Assembly (NCBI GenBank): GCA_029688825.1 | Contig: JARUKX010000003.1 | Coordinates: 124,001-188,000, forward strand | Length of the DNA stretch: 64,000 nt | Direction: 5' to 3' | From: Haloarculaceae archaeon H-GB1-1 | Lineage (GTDB): Archaea; Halobacteriota; Halobacteria; Halobacteriales; Haloarculaceae | Shown here: positions 26,374-35,050 of the stretch, one piece after another | How the letters are laid out: every line of letters starts with the position of its first letter | Numbering within the stretch: position 1 is the first letter of the stretch | Position numbers and translations under genes: made by a program | Notes under the pieces: generated by a model | Databases searched by the model: none | Told to the model about the DNA's origin: nothing | What the model saw: only the letters and a program-made list of their open reading frames with translations

Positions 26374-27480
26374 ATGGCAAGCACAGCGGTCGTCCGAGAC
26401 CCGGCAATCCAGGTGCGTCTCGACGACCTCCTCGACCAGCGCGGACTCGAAGCGATATGGTTCGCTCGCCCGAACAACTTCGCCTGGCTCACCGGCGGGG
26501 ACAACGTGGTCGACCGCGCCAGCGAGGTGGGCGTCGCTGCCGCGGGCTACGACGGTGACGGACTCACGGTCGTCACGGATACCATCGAAGCACCCCGGCT
26601 CCGTGACGAGGAACTCCCGGACGCCGCGACAGTCGAGACCTTCGAGTGGTACGACGGGTCGCTGGCCGAAACCGTGGCCGAGGTAAGCGACCGGCCTGCG
26701 GCTGCCGACTTCGACGCTCCCGGACTGGCGACGCTCGACGTGTCCACGCTCCGCCAGCCGTTGACGTCGCCCCAGATGGAGGCGTACCGAGCGCTCGGTC
26801 GCGACACCGCGGCCGCCGTGGAGGCGATCTGTCGCACCGTCTCGCCGACCGACACCGAGCGGGAGATCGCGGCCCGCCTGCGCGGTCGGCTCGCAACGAA
26901 GGGAATCGAAGCACCAGTCGCCCTGGTCGGCGGCGGTGACCGCGCCCAGCGGTATCGACATCTCACGCCGACGGACACCTCGATAGACGACTACGCGCTG
27001 GTGTCCGTCACCGCAGAGCGTGACGGACTGTTCGCCAGCTGTACCCGAACCGTGGCGTTCGACCCGCCGGGCTGGCTCTCCCGTCGCCACCACGCCGCCG
27101 CGACCGTCGAAGCGTCCGCTATCGCCGCGACGCGCGAAGTCGGACTCGACGAGGGGACTGCCGGGGACGTCTTCGAGAAGATACAGGAAGCCTACGGGAC
27201 AGTTGGCTGGGATGATGAGTGGCAGAGTCACCACCAGGGGGGCGCGGCGGGCTTCTCCGGTCGGGAGTGGATCGCCACGCCGACCCACGAGGCGACCGTC
27301 GAACTGCCGATGGCGTTCGCGTACAACCCCACCATCCGCGGTGCGAAAAGCGAAGACACCGTCCTCGTCACCGAGAACGGCTTCGAGATCCTGACAGACA
27401 CGGGCGAGTGGCCCACGCTGACCGCCGAGGCCGACAACGGCGACGTGACGCTCTCGCGGCCCGACGTCCTCTTGCGGTAG
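26374..27480 (+). CDS. M24-fold protein lacking most metal ligands
   Basis: 368-residue protein with a creatinase-like N-terminal half and an M24 pita-bread C-terminal half. The landmark segments align with M24 peptidases, but the ligands do not. The paired aspartates are replaced by Ser211 (ALVSVTAERDG) and Ser222 (FASCTRTV), and the first glutamate by Tyr317/Asn318 (FAYNPTI). Only His286/287 (SHHQGGAAG) and Glu327 (KSEDTVLVTENG) remain. A two-metal peptidase is therefore unlikely. Creatinase shows that this fold can work without metals. It converges on the KDG kinase gene with no gap and carries a TrmB-like promoter site. Confidence 0.75.
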   Translation: MASTAVVRDPAIQVRLDDLLDQRGLEAIWFARPNNFAWLTGGDNVVDRASEVGVAAAGYDGDGLTVVTDTIEAPRLRDEELPDAATVETFEWYDGSLAETVAEVSDRPAAADFDAPGLATLDVSTLRQPLTSPQMEAYRALGRDTAAAVEAICRTVSPTDTEREIAARLRGRLATKGIEAPVALVGGGDRAQRYRHLTPTDTSIDDYALVSVTAERDGLFASCTRTVAFDPPGWLSRRHHAAATVEASAIAATREVGLDEGTAGDVFEKIQEAYGTVGWDDEWQSHHQGGAAGFSGREWIATPTHEATVELPMAFAYNPTIRGAKSEDTVLVTENGFEILTDTGEWPTLTAEADNGDVTLSRPDVLLR

Positions 27481-28434
27481 CTACCGGGAGATTCCGCTCG
27501 CGTCCTCGTCGAGGACCGCCCGAACTTCTTCAGGTGAGACGACGGCGAGGTCACCCGCAATCGTCCGCTTGAGCGACGCCGTCGCGGCACCGTATGCGAG
27601 TGCGTCGGGGACCGTCCCGTCCTGCAACCGCCGAGCGACGTAGCCGCCGACGAACGCGTCTCCGGTGCCGATCGCGTCGACGGTGTCGGCCTCGTAGATT
27701 CCCTGTTCGAAGACCTCGCCGTCGTGGAGCGCCAGCGACCCGGTGTCCGAACGCGTCACGACGACGGTCTCGAAGTCCCAGTGGTCTGTGAGTTCGGTCG
27801 CGATCGCCTCGGGTTCGCCGTCGATATCGAGGACGTTGCGCGCGTCGCGCTCGGCGACGAACAGCACGTCGACGTCCGGAAAGAGATCCGTGAGCGTCTG
27901 TCGGGCGTTCGCCGGGTCCCAGAGCTTCGAGCGGTAGTTCACGTCGAAGTACGTCTTCGTGTCCGCGTTCTGTGCGTCCGCGAGCGCCGCGGCCGTCGTC
28001 TTCGCGAGCGACCCCGACAGGGCCGGCGTGATGCCCGACGTGTAGAAGGCGTCTGCCTCTCGGATCCGGTCGAGGGGTACTTCGTCGATGGTGAGCCTTC
28101 GGATGGCCGCGTCGGCGCGGTCGTAGATGACGTTCGTGCCGCGCGGGTCGCCGCCGACGTCGAGGTAGTACGTGCCCACTCGGCCCTCGTCACTCCACAC
28201 GACGTCGGTGTCGACGCCCTCGCCACGGAGTTCCGACGTGATACGCGCTGCGAGGTCCGTGTCCGGGAGCTTCGAGACCCACGTCGCGTCGATACCGAGA
28301 TGCGAGCAGGCGACGGCGACGTTGCTCTCGGCACCGCCGGGGTGGACGTCGAGGGTGTCGGTCCGCGACAGTCGCGTCCCCTCCGGCGTCGAGAGTCGGA
28401 GCATCGTCTCGCCGAACGTGACCAGCCGTTGCAT
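27481..28434 (-). CDS. kdgK: 2-keto-3-deoxygluconate kinase (PfkB family)
   Basis: 317-residue ribokinase-family sugar kinase. In the semi-phosphorylative Entner-Doudoroff path of haloarchaea it phosphorylates KDG to KDPG. Signatures are the N-terminal GGAESNVAVACSHLG and the C-terminal DAIGTGDAFVGGY with catalytic Asp259. Substrate assignment to KDG comes from context: gluconate dehydratase lies next door and glucose dehydrogenase 9 kb away. A second in-frame ATG lies 9 codons upstream (28461), but the TATA-like GTTTATG covers it, so 28434 is preferred. Confidence 0.88.
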   Translation of the reverse strand: MQRLVTFGETMLRLSTPEGTRLSRTDTLDVHPGGAESNVAVACSHLGIDATWVSKLPDTDLAARITSELRGEGVDTDVVWSDEGRVGTYYLDVGGDPRGTNVIYDRADAAIRRLTIDEVPLDRIREADAFYTSGITPALSGSLAKTTAAALADAQNADTKTYFDVNYRSKLWDPANARQTLTDLFPDVDVLFVAERDARNVLDIDGEPEAIATELTDHWDFETVVVTRSDTGSLALHDGEVFEQGIYEADTVDAIGTGDAFVGGYVARRLQDGTVPDALAYGAATASLKRTIAGDLAVVSPEEVRAVLDEDASGISR

Positions 28435-28619
28435 GGCTTGCTCTGTGTTGGGCACGGTCATAAACACCCCCCGAAATCCCTTGAGGCGGCGGTGGTCGAA
28501 CGGCGACGCGATCGGTGGCTGGGCTGTCGAAGTTGCTGAGACATATGTCGTCGAGACGGGGTCGGTCGTATCGCCGACGAGCAGACTCCGCGGAACGTTC
28601 GGTCCCGCGGCTGTGCGGT

Positions 28620-29858
28620 CTATTCCTCGTCGAACAGGGTCTCGCCGTCGACCATGTTCTCGGCGACGGTGTCGACGTCGAGCGTGACGCCGAGACCCGG
28701 TTTCTCGGGGATCTCGATGTATCCGTCCTCGATGACGGTCTCCTCGACGAGGTCCTCCCACCAGCCGAGCTGGTATGAGTGGTACTCGACGGCGAGCGCG
28801 TTCGGGATGGCCGTGCCGACGTGCGCGGAGGCCATCGTCGCGACGGGCGAAGAGACGTTGTGCATCGCGACCGGGACGTAGTACTGGTTCGCCACGTCGG
28901 CAATCTTCCGGGTCTCGCGCATGCCGCCGACCTTCGGCATGTCTGGTGCGATGATGTCGACGGCCTGGTTCTCGATGAGCCGCCGCTCCTCGGTCACGCG
29001 ATAGCGGTTCTCGCCCACGGTGATGGGCGTGACGGTGGACTTCGTGACCTCCTCCTGCACCTCGAGGTTCTCCGGCGGGACCGGGTCTTCCAGCCACCAG
29101 ACGTCGTAGTCCTCGATGGCCTTGGCCAGTCGCTCTGCAGAGTTACGGGAGAAGGTCCAGTGGCAGTCGAACGCCACGTCCGCGCGGTCTTTCACGCGCT
29201 CTGTGACCTTCTCGACGATCTCGGCCTTGTGCCGGATCTCGCCCGGCCGGAGGTGGCGGTTGGCGCGGTCCTTCTCGTGACCGCTCGGCACGTCGAGGTC
29301 GAACTTCAGGGCGTCGTAGCCGAGGTCCTCGACGACGCGCTCGGCCTCGTCCGCACATGCGTCGGGGTCGGCCTCGTCCTCCGTGTGGCAGTCACAGTAG
29401 ACGCGGACGTGGTCGCGGTACTTCCCGCCGAGCAACTGGTAGGCCGGGACCTCCAGAATCTTGCCGGCGAGATCGTGCAGCGCGATCTCGATGCCCGAGA
29501 TGGCCGTCACGGTGACGCCCTCGACGGATCCCTCGCCGGACATCTTCTGCACGAGGTGCTCGAACAGGCGGTCGATGTCCAGCGGGTTCTCGCCGACGAC
29601 GAACGGCTTCATCCGCTCGATGAGTTCCGGGACGCCCGCGCCCCAGTAGGCCTCGCCCGTGCCGACGATGCCCGCGTCGGTGTAGACGCGCACGAGCGTC
29701 CACGGGAAGTTCCCGTCGACCATCGTCGTCTGGACGTCCGTAATCTCGACGTCGCGGCCGCCGCCGCGCTTCGCCGTCGTGCCCATCGCCTCCGCGGAGA
29801 GCTCCCGCATCGTGTACTCTGCATTCGGGTCGTGAAGCCCGGCGTAGTCTCGACTCAT
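28620..29858 (-). CDS. gad: D-gluconate dehydratase (enolase superfamily)
   Basis: 412-residue mandelate-racemase/enolase superfamily enzyme converting gluconate to KDG. Metal ligands are Asp231 (VAFDCHWTF), Glu257 (WWLEDPVPPEN) and Glu283 (TVGENRYR). The catalytic His333 is in AMHNVSSP and a Lys lies in LKFDLDVPSGHEKDRANRH. The start at 29858 is supported by a TATA element about 30 nt upstream. A TrmB-like operator lies between the TATA and the start codon, the position of a repressor site. Related sugar-acid dehydratases are the alternative, but the adjacent kdgK favours gluconate. Confidence 0.88.
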   Translation of the reverse strand: MSRDYAGLHDPNAEYTMRELSAEAMGTTAKRGGGRDVEITDVQTTMVDGNFPWTLVRVYTDAGIVGTGEAYWGAGVPELIERMKPFVVGENPLDIDRLFEHLVQKMSGEGSVEGVTVTAISGIEIALHDLAGKILEVPAYQLLGGKYRDHVRVYCDCHTEDEADPDACADEAERVVEDLGYDALKFDLDVPSGHEKDRANRHLRPGEIRHKAEIVEKVTERVKDRADVAFDCHWTFSRNSAERLAKAIEDYDVWWLEDPVPPENLEVQEEVTKSTVTPITVGENRYRVTEERRLIENQAVDIIAPDMPKVGGMRETRKIADVANQYYVPVAMHNVSSPVATMASAHVGTAIPNALAVEYHSYQLGWWEDLVEETVIEDGYIEIPEKPGLGVTLDVDTVAENMVDGETLFDEE

Positions 29859-29868
29859 ATACATATTT

Positions 29869-29884
29869 TACTCGGACTACAGTA
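29869..29884 (-). promoter_or_regulatory. TrmB-type operator in the gad promoter
   Basis: On the coding strand this is TACTGTAGTCCGAGTA, an exact TACT-N7-GAGTA, matching the TrmB motif described for Halobacterium salinarum (as I recall it, TACT-N7-8-GAGTA). It starts right after the TATA-like AATTATTTAC (about 29884-29893) and ends 10 nt before the ATG. Binding there should block initiation. A TrmB-family gene is present at 38665 in this window. Confidence 0.65.
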
Positions 29885-29991
29885 AATAATTTGCGACCGG
29901 AGAGTCAGTGGCTCACTCCCCGCTGCAATTCACAGACGCACAGATGCAGAGGATTCAAAGTATAATCCTGAGTAGGGCCGAGGGTCAGATA

Positions 29992-30261
29992 ATGCCCTCC
30001 GAAATGATACTGCCTGCTGCCCTGGCGCTGATCGTGGCGAGTCTCGGGTGCGTGCTCGTGTTTCACGTCGAGACGGCGATGGCGCTCCAGCGACGGTACG
30101 CAGAGACGGTGAGCTGGGCCCCACCCTCTGAGCACCCCGAGTACTACGGGAAAACGGCCGCCCATCGAAAGGGTGTCTTCCAGTTCGGTGGGGTGGTCCT
30201 CCTGCTGGTCGGCATCTCCCTGCTGACGCTGATCGTGTACGGGACGTTCTTCGCTGCGTAG
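29992..30261 (+). CDS. Small two-span membrane protein
   Basis: Not recognised. An 89-residue protein with two hydrophobic helices: MILPAALALIVASLGCVLVF near the N-terminus and GVVLLLVGISLLTLIVYGTF at the C-terminus. They are joined by a hydrophilic loop of about 40 residues. The frame extends upstream to a GTG at 29908, but AGTATAATCC at about 29958-29967 is a good TATA element for the ATG at 29992. It is divergent from gad. Confidence 0.6.
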   Translation: MPSEMILPAALALIVASLGCVLVFHVETAMALQRRYAETVSWAPPSEHPEYYGKTAAHRKGVFQFGGVVLLLVGISLLTLIVYGTFFAA

Positions 30262-30374
30262 CTGCAGGCTCAGCAGCTACCGTGGCCGAAGCGACCACTG
30301 ATGGTTTGTTGTCGCAGACCGCACACAAACAGTCGGACCGGGTCTTCAAAACCGCTTCAGAACGACGACAATTC

Positions 30375-32237
30375 TCAGAGCTCGTACACGCGGGCTTCGT
30401 AGGGACGCAGCGAGAAGTCGGCGACGGCCTCCGGTGTATCAGGGTAGTTCCCCATCAGGAGGTGCTTGGTCCGGTCGGCGAGGTGGAGGTTCACCATCGT
30501 GCAGACGTCGGTGTAGTTGAGGATGACGAGGACCTGCTCGTCGTCGAGGGTGCGGGTGTAGGCGAAGATCTGCTCGTCTTCGGGGATGAGGAGTTCGTAC
30601 TCGCCGTAGACGAGGACGTCGTGGTCGTGCCGGAGTTTGATGAGGTCGCGATAGTAGTTCAGGACTGACTTCTCGGCGACCATCTCGTTGGCGACGTTGA
30701 TGGACTGGAAGTCGTCGCCGAGCGGAATCCACGGTTCGCCTTCCGTGAAGCCCGCGCCCTCGGAATCGTCCCACTGCATCGGCGTGCGGGCGTTGTCGCG
30801 GGTCCGATGCTCGACGACGTCGCGGACCTTCTCGTACTCCTCGATGCCGTGTTCGGCCATCATCTGTCGGACGTTCCTGATGGTGTCAACGTCGCGGATG
30901 ACGTCCAACCCCTCGAAGGTGTCGTTGGTCATGCCGATCTCCTGGCCCTGATAGATGAACGGCGTGCCCTGAAGGGTCAACAGCAGGGTCGCGAGCATGG
31001 TCGCAGATTCGTAGCGGTAGGACGCATCGTCGGCGAACCGGGAGACGCTGCGGGGCTGGTCGTGATTCTCGAAGAAGAGGCTGTTCCACCCTTTCCCCGA
31101 CAGTCCGTTCTGCCAGTGTGTGAGTATCTGTTTGAGGTCGACGAGGTCCCAGTCGCCGATGTCCCAGCGCCCCCGCTCGCCGAAGTCCAGTTGCATGTGG
31201 TCGAACTGGAACGCGAGGTCCATCGGGCCGTCCTCGCCGGTGTACGCCTTCGCGTGTTCGAGGTCGAGATACGGCATCTCGCCGACGGTAACGGTGTCCG
31301 TTCCTTCGAAGACCTCCTCGCGGAGTTCGTTCAGGTACTCCTCGATGCGCGGGCCGTCGACGAAGTGCTCGCTGCCGACCCAGCCCGACGTCGGGTCACC
31401 GTCCGGAAGATCGGCGGGCTTCGAGAGCAGATTGATGACGTCGAGTCGGAATCCGTCGATGCCCTTGTCGAGCCACCAGCGCATCATCTCGTAGACGTCC
31501 TCGCGGACCTCGGGATTATCCCAGTTCAGGTCGGGCTGGGTGACGTCGTAGAGATGGAGGTACCACTCACCGCGGTCCTCGTCGTACTCCCAGGCGGAGC
31601 CACCGAAGTGGCTCTCCCAGTTGTTCGGCGGCTCGTCGGGGTCGCCCTTCGCCCAGATGTAGTAGTCGCCGTATTCGCCGTCGGGGTCCTCGCGGGAGGC
31701 TGTGAACCACGCGTGCTCCTCGGACGTGTGATTGACGACCATGTCCATGATGAGCCGGATGCCGCGCTCGTGGAGGCCGTCGAGGAGGCGCTCCCAGTCG
31801 TCCATGTCCCCGTAGACCTCCCAGATGGCTTCATAGTCGGAGACGTCGTAGCCGTTATCGTGCTGGGGCGACTCGTAGACGGGATTGAGCCAGACGACGT
31901 CGACGCCGAGGTACTCGAGGTAGTCCAGCTTCTCGATGATGCCCTCGATGTCCCCGATGCCGTCGTCGTCGGAGTCGTTGAAGCTCTTGGGGTAGATCTG
32001 GTAGACGACCGACTCCTTCCACCACGCGCGCTGGTCGGCGAGTGCGTCGCTGGCTGGGGCCTCGTCGCTGACGTTGCCTTGGACACCGTCACTCGCGGTG
32101 GCCGCGACTGCTTCGCTCGTCCCACCTTCGACGGCGACTTCCTCGCCGGCGTCGCTCCCTGCCGGGTCGACGTCGGCAGCGTCCTGGGCGTCGCTCGCTG
32201 CCACCTCGTCGTCGCCGGCGTCCGATGGGCTGTCCAT
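30375..32237 (-). CDS. GH13 alpha-glucosidase with long acidic N-terminal extension
   Basis: About 620-residue alpha-glucosidase/oligo-1,6-glucosidase of the alpha-amylase family. The four GH13 blocks are DMVVNHTS, GFRLDVINLL (nucleophile Asp near residue 266), VGEMPY (acid/base Glu), and ENHDQPRSVSRF. No signal peptide is present, so it acts on imported malto- or isomalto-oligosaccharides. Before the first conserved block (AWWKESVVYQIYPKSF) there are about 70 residues of Ala/Asp/Glu/Ser low complexity, absent from the paralogue next door. An alternative ATG at 32279, only 3 nt after the upstream stop, would add a basic 14-residue piece. Confidence 0.85.
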   Translation of the reverse strand: MDSPSDAGDDEVAASDAQDAADVDPAGSDAGEEVAVEGGTSEAVAATASDGVQGNVSDEAPASDALADQRAWWKESVVYQIYPKSFNDSDDDGIGDIEGIIEKLDYLEYLGVDVVWLNPVYESPQHDNGYDVSDYEAIWEVYGDMDDWERLLDGLHERGIRLIMDMVVNHTSEEHAWFTASREDPDGEYGDYYIWAKGDPDEPPNNWESHFGGSAWEYDEDRGEWYLHLYDVTQPDLNWDNPEVREDVYEMMRWWLDKGIDGFRLDVINLLSKPADLPDGDPTSGWVGSEHFVDGPRIEEYLNELREEVFEGTDTVTVGEMPYLDLEHAKAYTGEDGPMDLAFQFDHMQLDFGERGRWDIGDWDLVDLKQILTHWQNGLSGKGWNSLFFENHDQPRSVSRFADDASYRYESATMLATLLLTLQGTPFIYQGQEIGMTNDTFEGLDVIRDVDTIRNVRQMMAEHGIEEYEKVRDVVEHRTRDNARTPMQWDDSEGAGFTEGEPWIPLGDDFQSINVANEMVAEKSVLNYYRDLIKLRHDHDVLVYGEYELLIPEDEQIFAYTRTLDDEQVLVILNYTDVCTMVNLHLADRTKHLLMGNYPDTPEAVADFSLRPYEARVYEL

Positions 32238-32282
32238 ATCTGTGTTCCGTCGTCTACCCGTTTGTCCTGTTCGGTTCATAGT

Positions 32283-33950
32283 TCAGGAGAGCCGATAAAT
32301 CTGGGCTTCGTAGGGCCGTAGCGTCAGCGATGCGAGGTCCGTCTCGTCGCGGTCGTAGTTCCCGAGTAGCTGTTCGACCGCGCCCGACACCGGCAGTTCG
32401 ACCAGTGCGTCCTGGGCCGTGAGGTTTAGCGTCACGAGAACGCGCTCGGAGTCGTCCGCCCGTACGTAGGCGAACACCTGCTCGTGGTCGGGAACGAGGT
32501 GGTCGAAGTCGCCGTAGACGAGCACGTCGTGGTCGTCCCGCAGCGCGATGCAGTCGCGGTGGTACGTCCAGATGGAGCGGTCCCGCGCCCGCTCGGCCGC
32601 GGCGTTGACCGTCTCGTAGTTGGGGTTGACGGGGAGCCACGGCGAGCCGTCGGTGAACCCCGCGTTCTCCGAGTCGTCCCACTGCATCGGGGTGCGGGCG
32701 TTGTCACGGCAGCGGTACCGTACGACGTCTTTCACCGACTCGAAGCTGTCTATCTTGCCCGCGTCGAGCGCGCCTAGGACGCGGTTCCGGGCGTCGGCGT
32801 CGCGGATCTCGTCCAGCGAGTCGAACGGGTAGTTCGTCATCCCGAGCTCCTGGCCCTGGTAGAGGAAGGGCGTCCCGCGGAGGGTCAGCAGCATCGTCCC
32901 GAGTGCGGTCGCCGACTCGTATCGGTACTGCTCGTCGTCGCCGAACCGGGAGACGCTCCGGGGCTGGTCGTGGTTGTCCAGATACAGCGCGTTCCACCCC
33001 TCGTCGGCCAGCCCCTCCTGCCAGCGAGAGAAGACCTCCTTCAGCTCCCGGACGTGCCAGTCCCCGACGTCCCACCAGTCCTTCTCGACGAAGTCCAGTC
33101 GGACGTGCTCGAAGTGGAACAGCATGTCGAGCGGGCCGTCGTCGCCGGTGTACTCGCGGGCGTCTTCGACCGAGACGTTCGGGGTCTCCCCGACGGCCAT
33201 GGCGTCGTACTGGTCGAACGTCCGCTCGGAGAGTTCCTGCAGATACTCGGTGACGTGGGGGCCGTTCGCGAAGTGGTCGAGACCGACCCAGTCCTGGTCG
33301 GGGTCGCCGTCGGGGAGGCCCTCTGGCTTCGAGATGAAGTTGATGACGTCCATCCGGAAGCCATCGATGCCCTGCTGGAGCCACCAGTCGACCAGTTCCG
33401 CGACCTCGTCGCGGACGTCCGGGTTCCGCCAGTTCAGGTCGGGTTGGGTCGGGTCGAACAGGTGGAGGTACCACTCCTCGCGCTCGCGGTCGTAGCGCCA
33501 GGCGGGGCCGCCGAAGCACGACCCCCAGTTGTTCGGGAGGTCGTCGGGCTCGCCGGGCATCCACATGTAGTAGTCGCCGTACTCGCCGTCGGGGTCCTCG
33601 CGGGAGGCCGTGAACCACGCGTGTTGGTCGGACGTGTGGTTGACCACGAGATCCATGATGAGCCTGATGTCGCGCTCGTGAAGCCCGTCGCGGAGCCGCT
33701 CCCAGTCCTCCATCGACCCGAATCGGTCGTCGATGGCCCGATAATCGGAGACGTCGTATCCGTCGTCTTCCTGGGGTGACTCGTAGACGGGATTGAGCCA
33801 GACGACGTCGACGCCGAGGTCGTCGAGGTAGTCCAGCTTCTCGACGATGCCCTGGATGTCACCGACGCCGTCACCGTCGGTGTCGTTGAAGCTCTTCGGA
33901 TAGATCTGATATACGACCGCTTCCTTCCACCATGCGTTTTCGTCTGTCAT
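32283..33950 (-). CDS. GH13 alpha-glucosidase (tandem paralogue)
   Basis: 555-residue alpha-glucosidase with all catalytic blocks: DLVVNHTS, GFRMDVINFI, VGETPN and DNHDQPRSVSRF. It begins directly at AWWKEAVVYQIYPKSF and is closely similar along its whole length to the downstream gene, so the pair arose by tandem duplication. A sequence difference after the acid/base Glu (TPN versus MPY) hints at different linkage preference. It forms an operon with the aldolase gene upstream (57-nt gap) and the second glucosidase. Confidence 0.88.
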   Translation of the reverse strand: MTDENAWWKEAVVYQIYPKSFNDTDGDGVGDIQGIVEKLDYLDDLGVDVVWLNPVYESPQEDDGYDVSDYRAIDDRFGSMEDWERLRDGLHERDIRLIMDLVVNHTSDQHAWFTASREDPDGEYGDYYMWMPGEPDDLPNNWGSCFGGPAWRYDREREEWYLHLFDPTQPDLNWRNPDVRDEVAELVDWWLQQGIDGFRMDVINFISKPEGLPDGDPDQDWVGLDHFANGPHVTEYLQELSERTFDQYDAMAVGETPNVSVEDAREYTGDDGPLDMLFHFEHVRLDFVEKDWWDVGDWHVRELKEVFSRWQEGLADEGWNALYLDNHDQPRSVSRFGDDEQYRYESATALGTMLLTLRGTPFLYQGQELGMTNYPFDSLDEIRDADARNRVLGALDAGKIDSFESVKDVVRYRCRDNARTPMQWDDSENAGFTDGSPWLPVNPNYETVNAAAERARDRSIWTYHRDCIALRDDHDVLVYGDFDHLVPDHEQVFAYVRADDSERVLVTLNLTAQDALVELPVSGAVEQLLGNYDRDETDLASLTLRPYEAQIYRLS

Positions 33951-34007
33951 TATGTCACGTCCAGGAGTTCCGTCGTTCGCTCGTCGGTGCCGCCGCCGCG
34001 GCCTTGG

Positions 34008-34928
34008 CTACAGCAAGCCCAGCGCGGTCAAATCCGCTTCGAGTTCCGCCGCGTCCGCGTCGTCCATCAGCGAGAGCGGGTCGCGGAGCGGGCCGACGTC
34101 GAACTCGACGTCGCGAAGCGAGAGCGCGGTCTTGACGCCGGCCATGTACGGCCCGCGTTTGAGCGCATCGCGAACCTCGTACACCTCGCTCTGTCGCTCC
34201 CGCGCTCGGTCGACGTCGCCCGCCACGAAGGCATCGTAGAGGTCGACGACGAGTCCGGGGAAGACGTTCGCGACGGCGCTCACCATTCCCGAACAACCGA
34301 TGGAGAGGCCGGGGTAGAGCAGCGAGTCAGACCCAGAGAGGAACGTCAGCTCGGGATGGGCGTCGATGGCCTGTCCGAGCCACGGGACGTCCTTGCTGGA
34401 GTCTTTGACCCCCGCGAAGTTCGGTATCTCCGCGAGGTCGTCGAGCGTGTCCAGCGACAGCGCGTTCCCCGTCTTGCTCGGGATGTGATAGCAGTAGACG
34501 GGGAGGTCAGTCGCACGCGCGACGCGCTCGTAGTGCGTGACCGCGGCGTCGTGGTCCAGCGGGTAGTAGAACGGCGTGACGACGACGAGTCCGTCGGCCC
34601 CCGCGTCGGCCGCTGCCTCCGCCCGTGCGATGGTCTGATGGGTGCTCGGTGCGCCGACGCCAGCGATGACCGACACCGCCTCGCCCACCTCGTCGACGAC
34701 AGCTTCGACGACCGCGTCCCGCTCCGCGCCGGACAGCAGCGGGAACTCGCCGTTCGTTCCCAGTGGGAAGACACCGTGTGCCCCGCCGTCGACGACGAAT
34801 CGCGCGTGCGCAGCAGTCGCTTCGAGATTCACCGATTCGTCGTCGTGAAACGCCGTGACCGTCGGCGGGACGACCCCGTGAATCGAGAGCGGGTCGTTCG
34901 CCCCTGCCTGCGGAGCCTTGGCAGTCAT
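34008..34928 (-). CDS. DHDPS/NAL-family aldolase, probable KD(P)G aldolase
   Basis: 306-residue class I aldolase. The Schiff-base lysine is Lys175 (FAGVKDSSKD), the catalytic Tyr147 is in VYCYHIPSKTGNA, and the substrate loop is GTNGEFPLL at 57-65. Dihydrodipicolinate synthase is in the same superfamily. The surrounding gdh, gad and kdgK favour cleavage of KDG or KDPG to pyruvate plus (phospho)glyceraldehyde; Sulfolobus KDG aldolase is a known archaeal member. It is first in an operon with two alpha-glucosidases, which would feed glucose into the same path. A TATA-like GATTAAGG is about 27-34 nt upstream. Confidence 0.8.
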   Translation of the reverse strand: MTAKAPQAGANDPLSIHGVVPPTVTAFHDDESVNLEATAAHARFVVDGGAHGVFPLGTNGEFPLLSGAERDAVVEAVVDEVGEAVSVIAGVGAPSTHQTIARAEAAADAGADGLVVVTPFYYPLDHDAAVTHYERVARATDLPVYCYHIPSKTGNALSLDTLDDLAEIPNFAGVKDSSKDVPWLGQAIDAHPELTFLSGSDSLLYPGLSIGCSGMVSAVANVFPGLVVDLYDAFVAGDVDRARERQSEVYEVRDALKRGPYMAGVKTALSLRDVEFDVGPLRDPLSLMDDADAAELEADLTALGLL

Positions 34929-34974
34929 TGCCCACGAATTGTCTAGGCGTTCCCTTAATCGTTGCGACGTTACT

Positions 34975-34992
34975 TCTTCAGATTCGAGTAAA
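34975..34992 (-). promoter_or_regulatory. CGAGTAAA-containing element upstream of aldolase-glucosidase operon
   Basis: On the minus strand, TTTACTCGAATCTGAA (34977-34992) is identical over 16 nt to 46416-46431 in the uspA/BMP intergenic region. It lies upstream of the TATA-like element (about 34955-34962) of the operon, a position typical of activator binding. It fits TTCT-N8-GAGTA, one base off the TrmB pattern. Confidence 0.45.
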
Positions 34993-35050
34993 CGCTTCTG
35001 GTGTGGTGGTCGCCGCTTCCGAATCTCGCTCAGAGATGGGCACGACGCGG

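Noticed and set aside
30807-32321. Long plus-strand open frame opposite the GH13 gene
   Set aside because: It is the antisense shadow of a clear alpha-glucosidase; the translated sequence has no motifs and is caused by high-GC codon structure. The same applies to long frames at 21645-23657, 43678-45156 and 47604-49133.
34008-34928. Lysine-pathway dihydrodipicolinate synthase
   Set aside because: The family is the same, but the operon with alpha-glucosidases and the linked gdh, gad and kdgK favour a KD(P)G aldolase; no other lysine genes are near.
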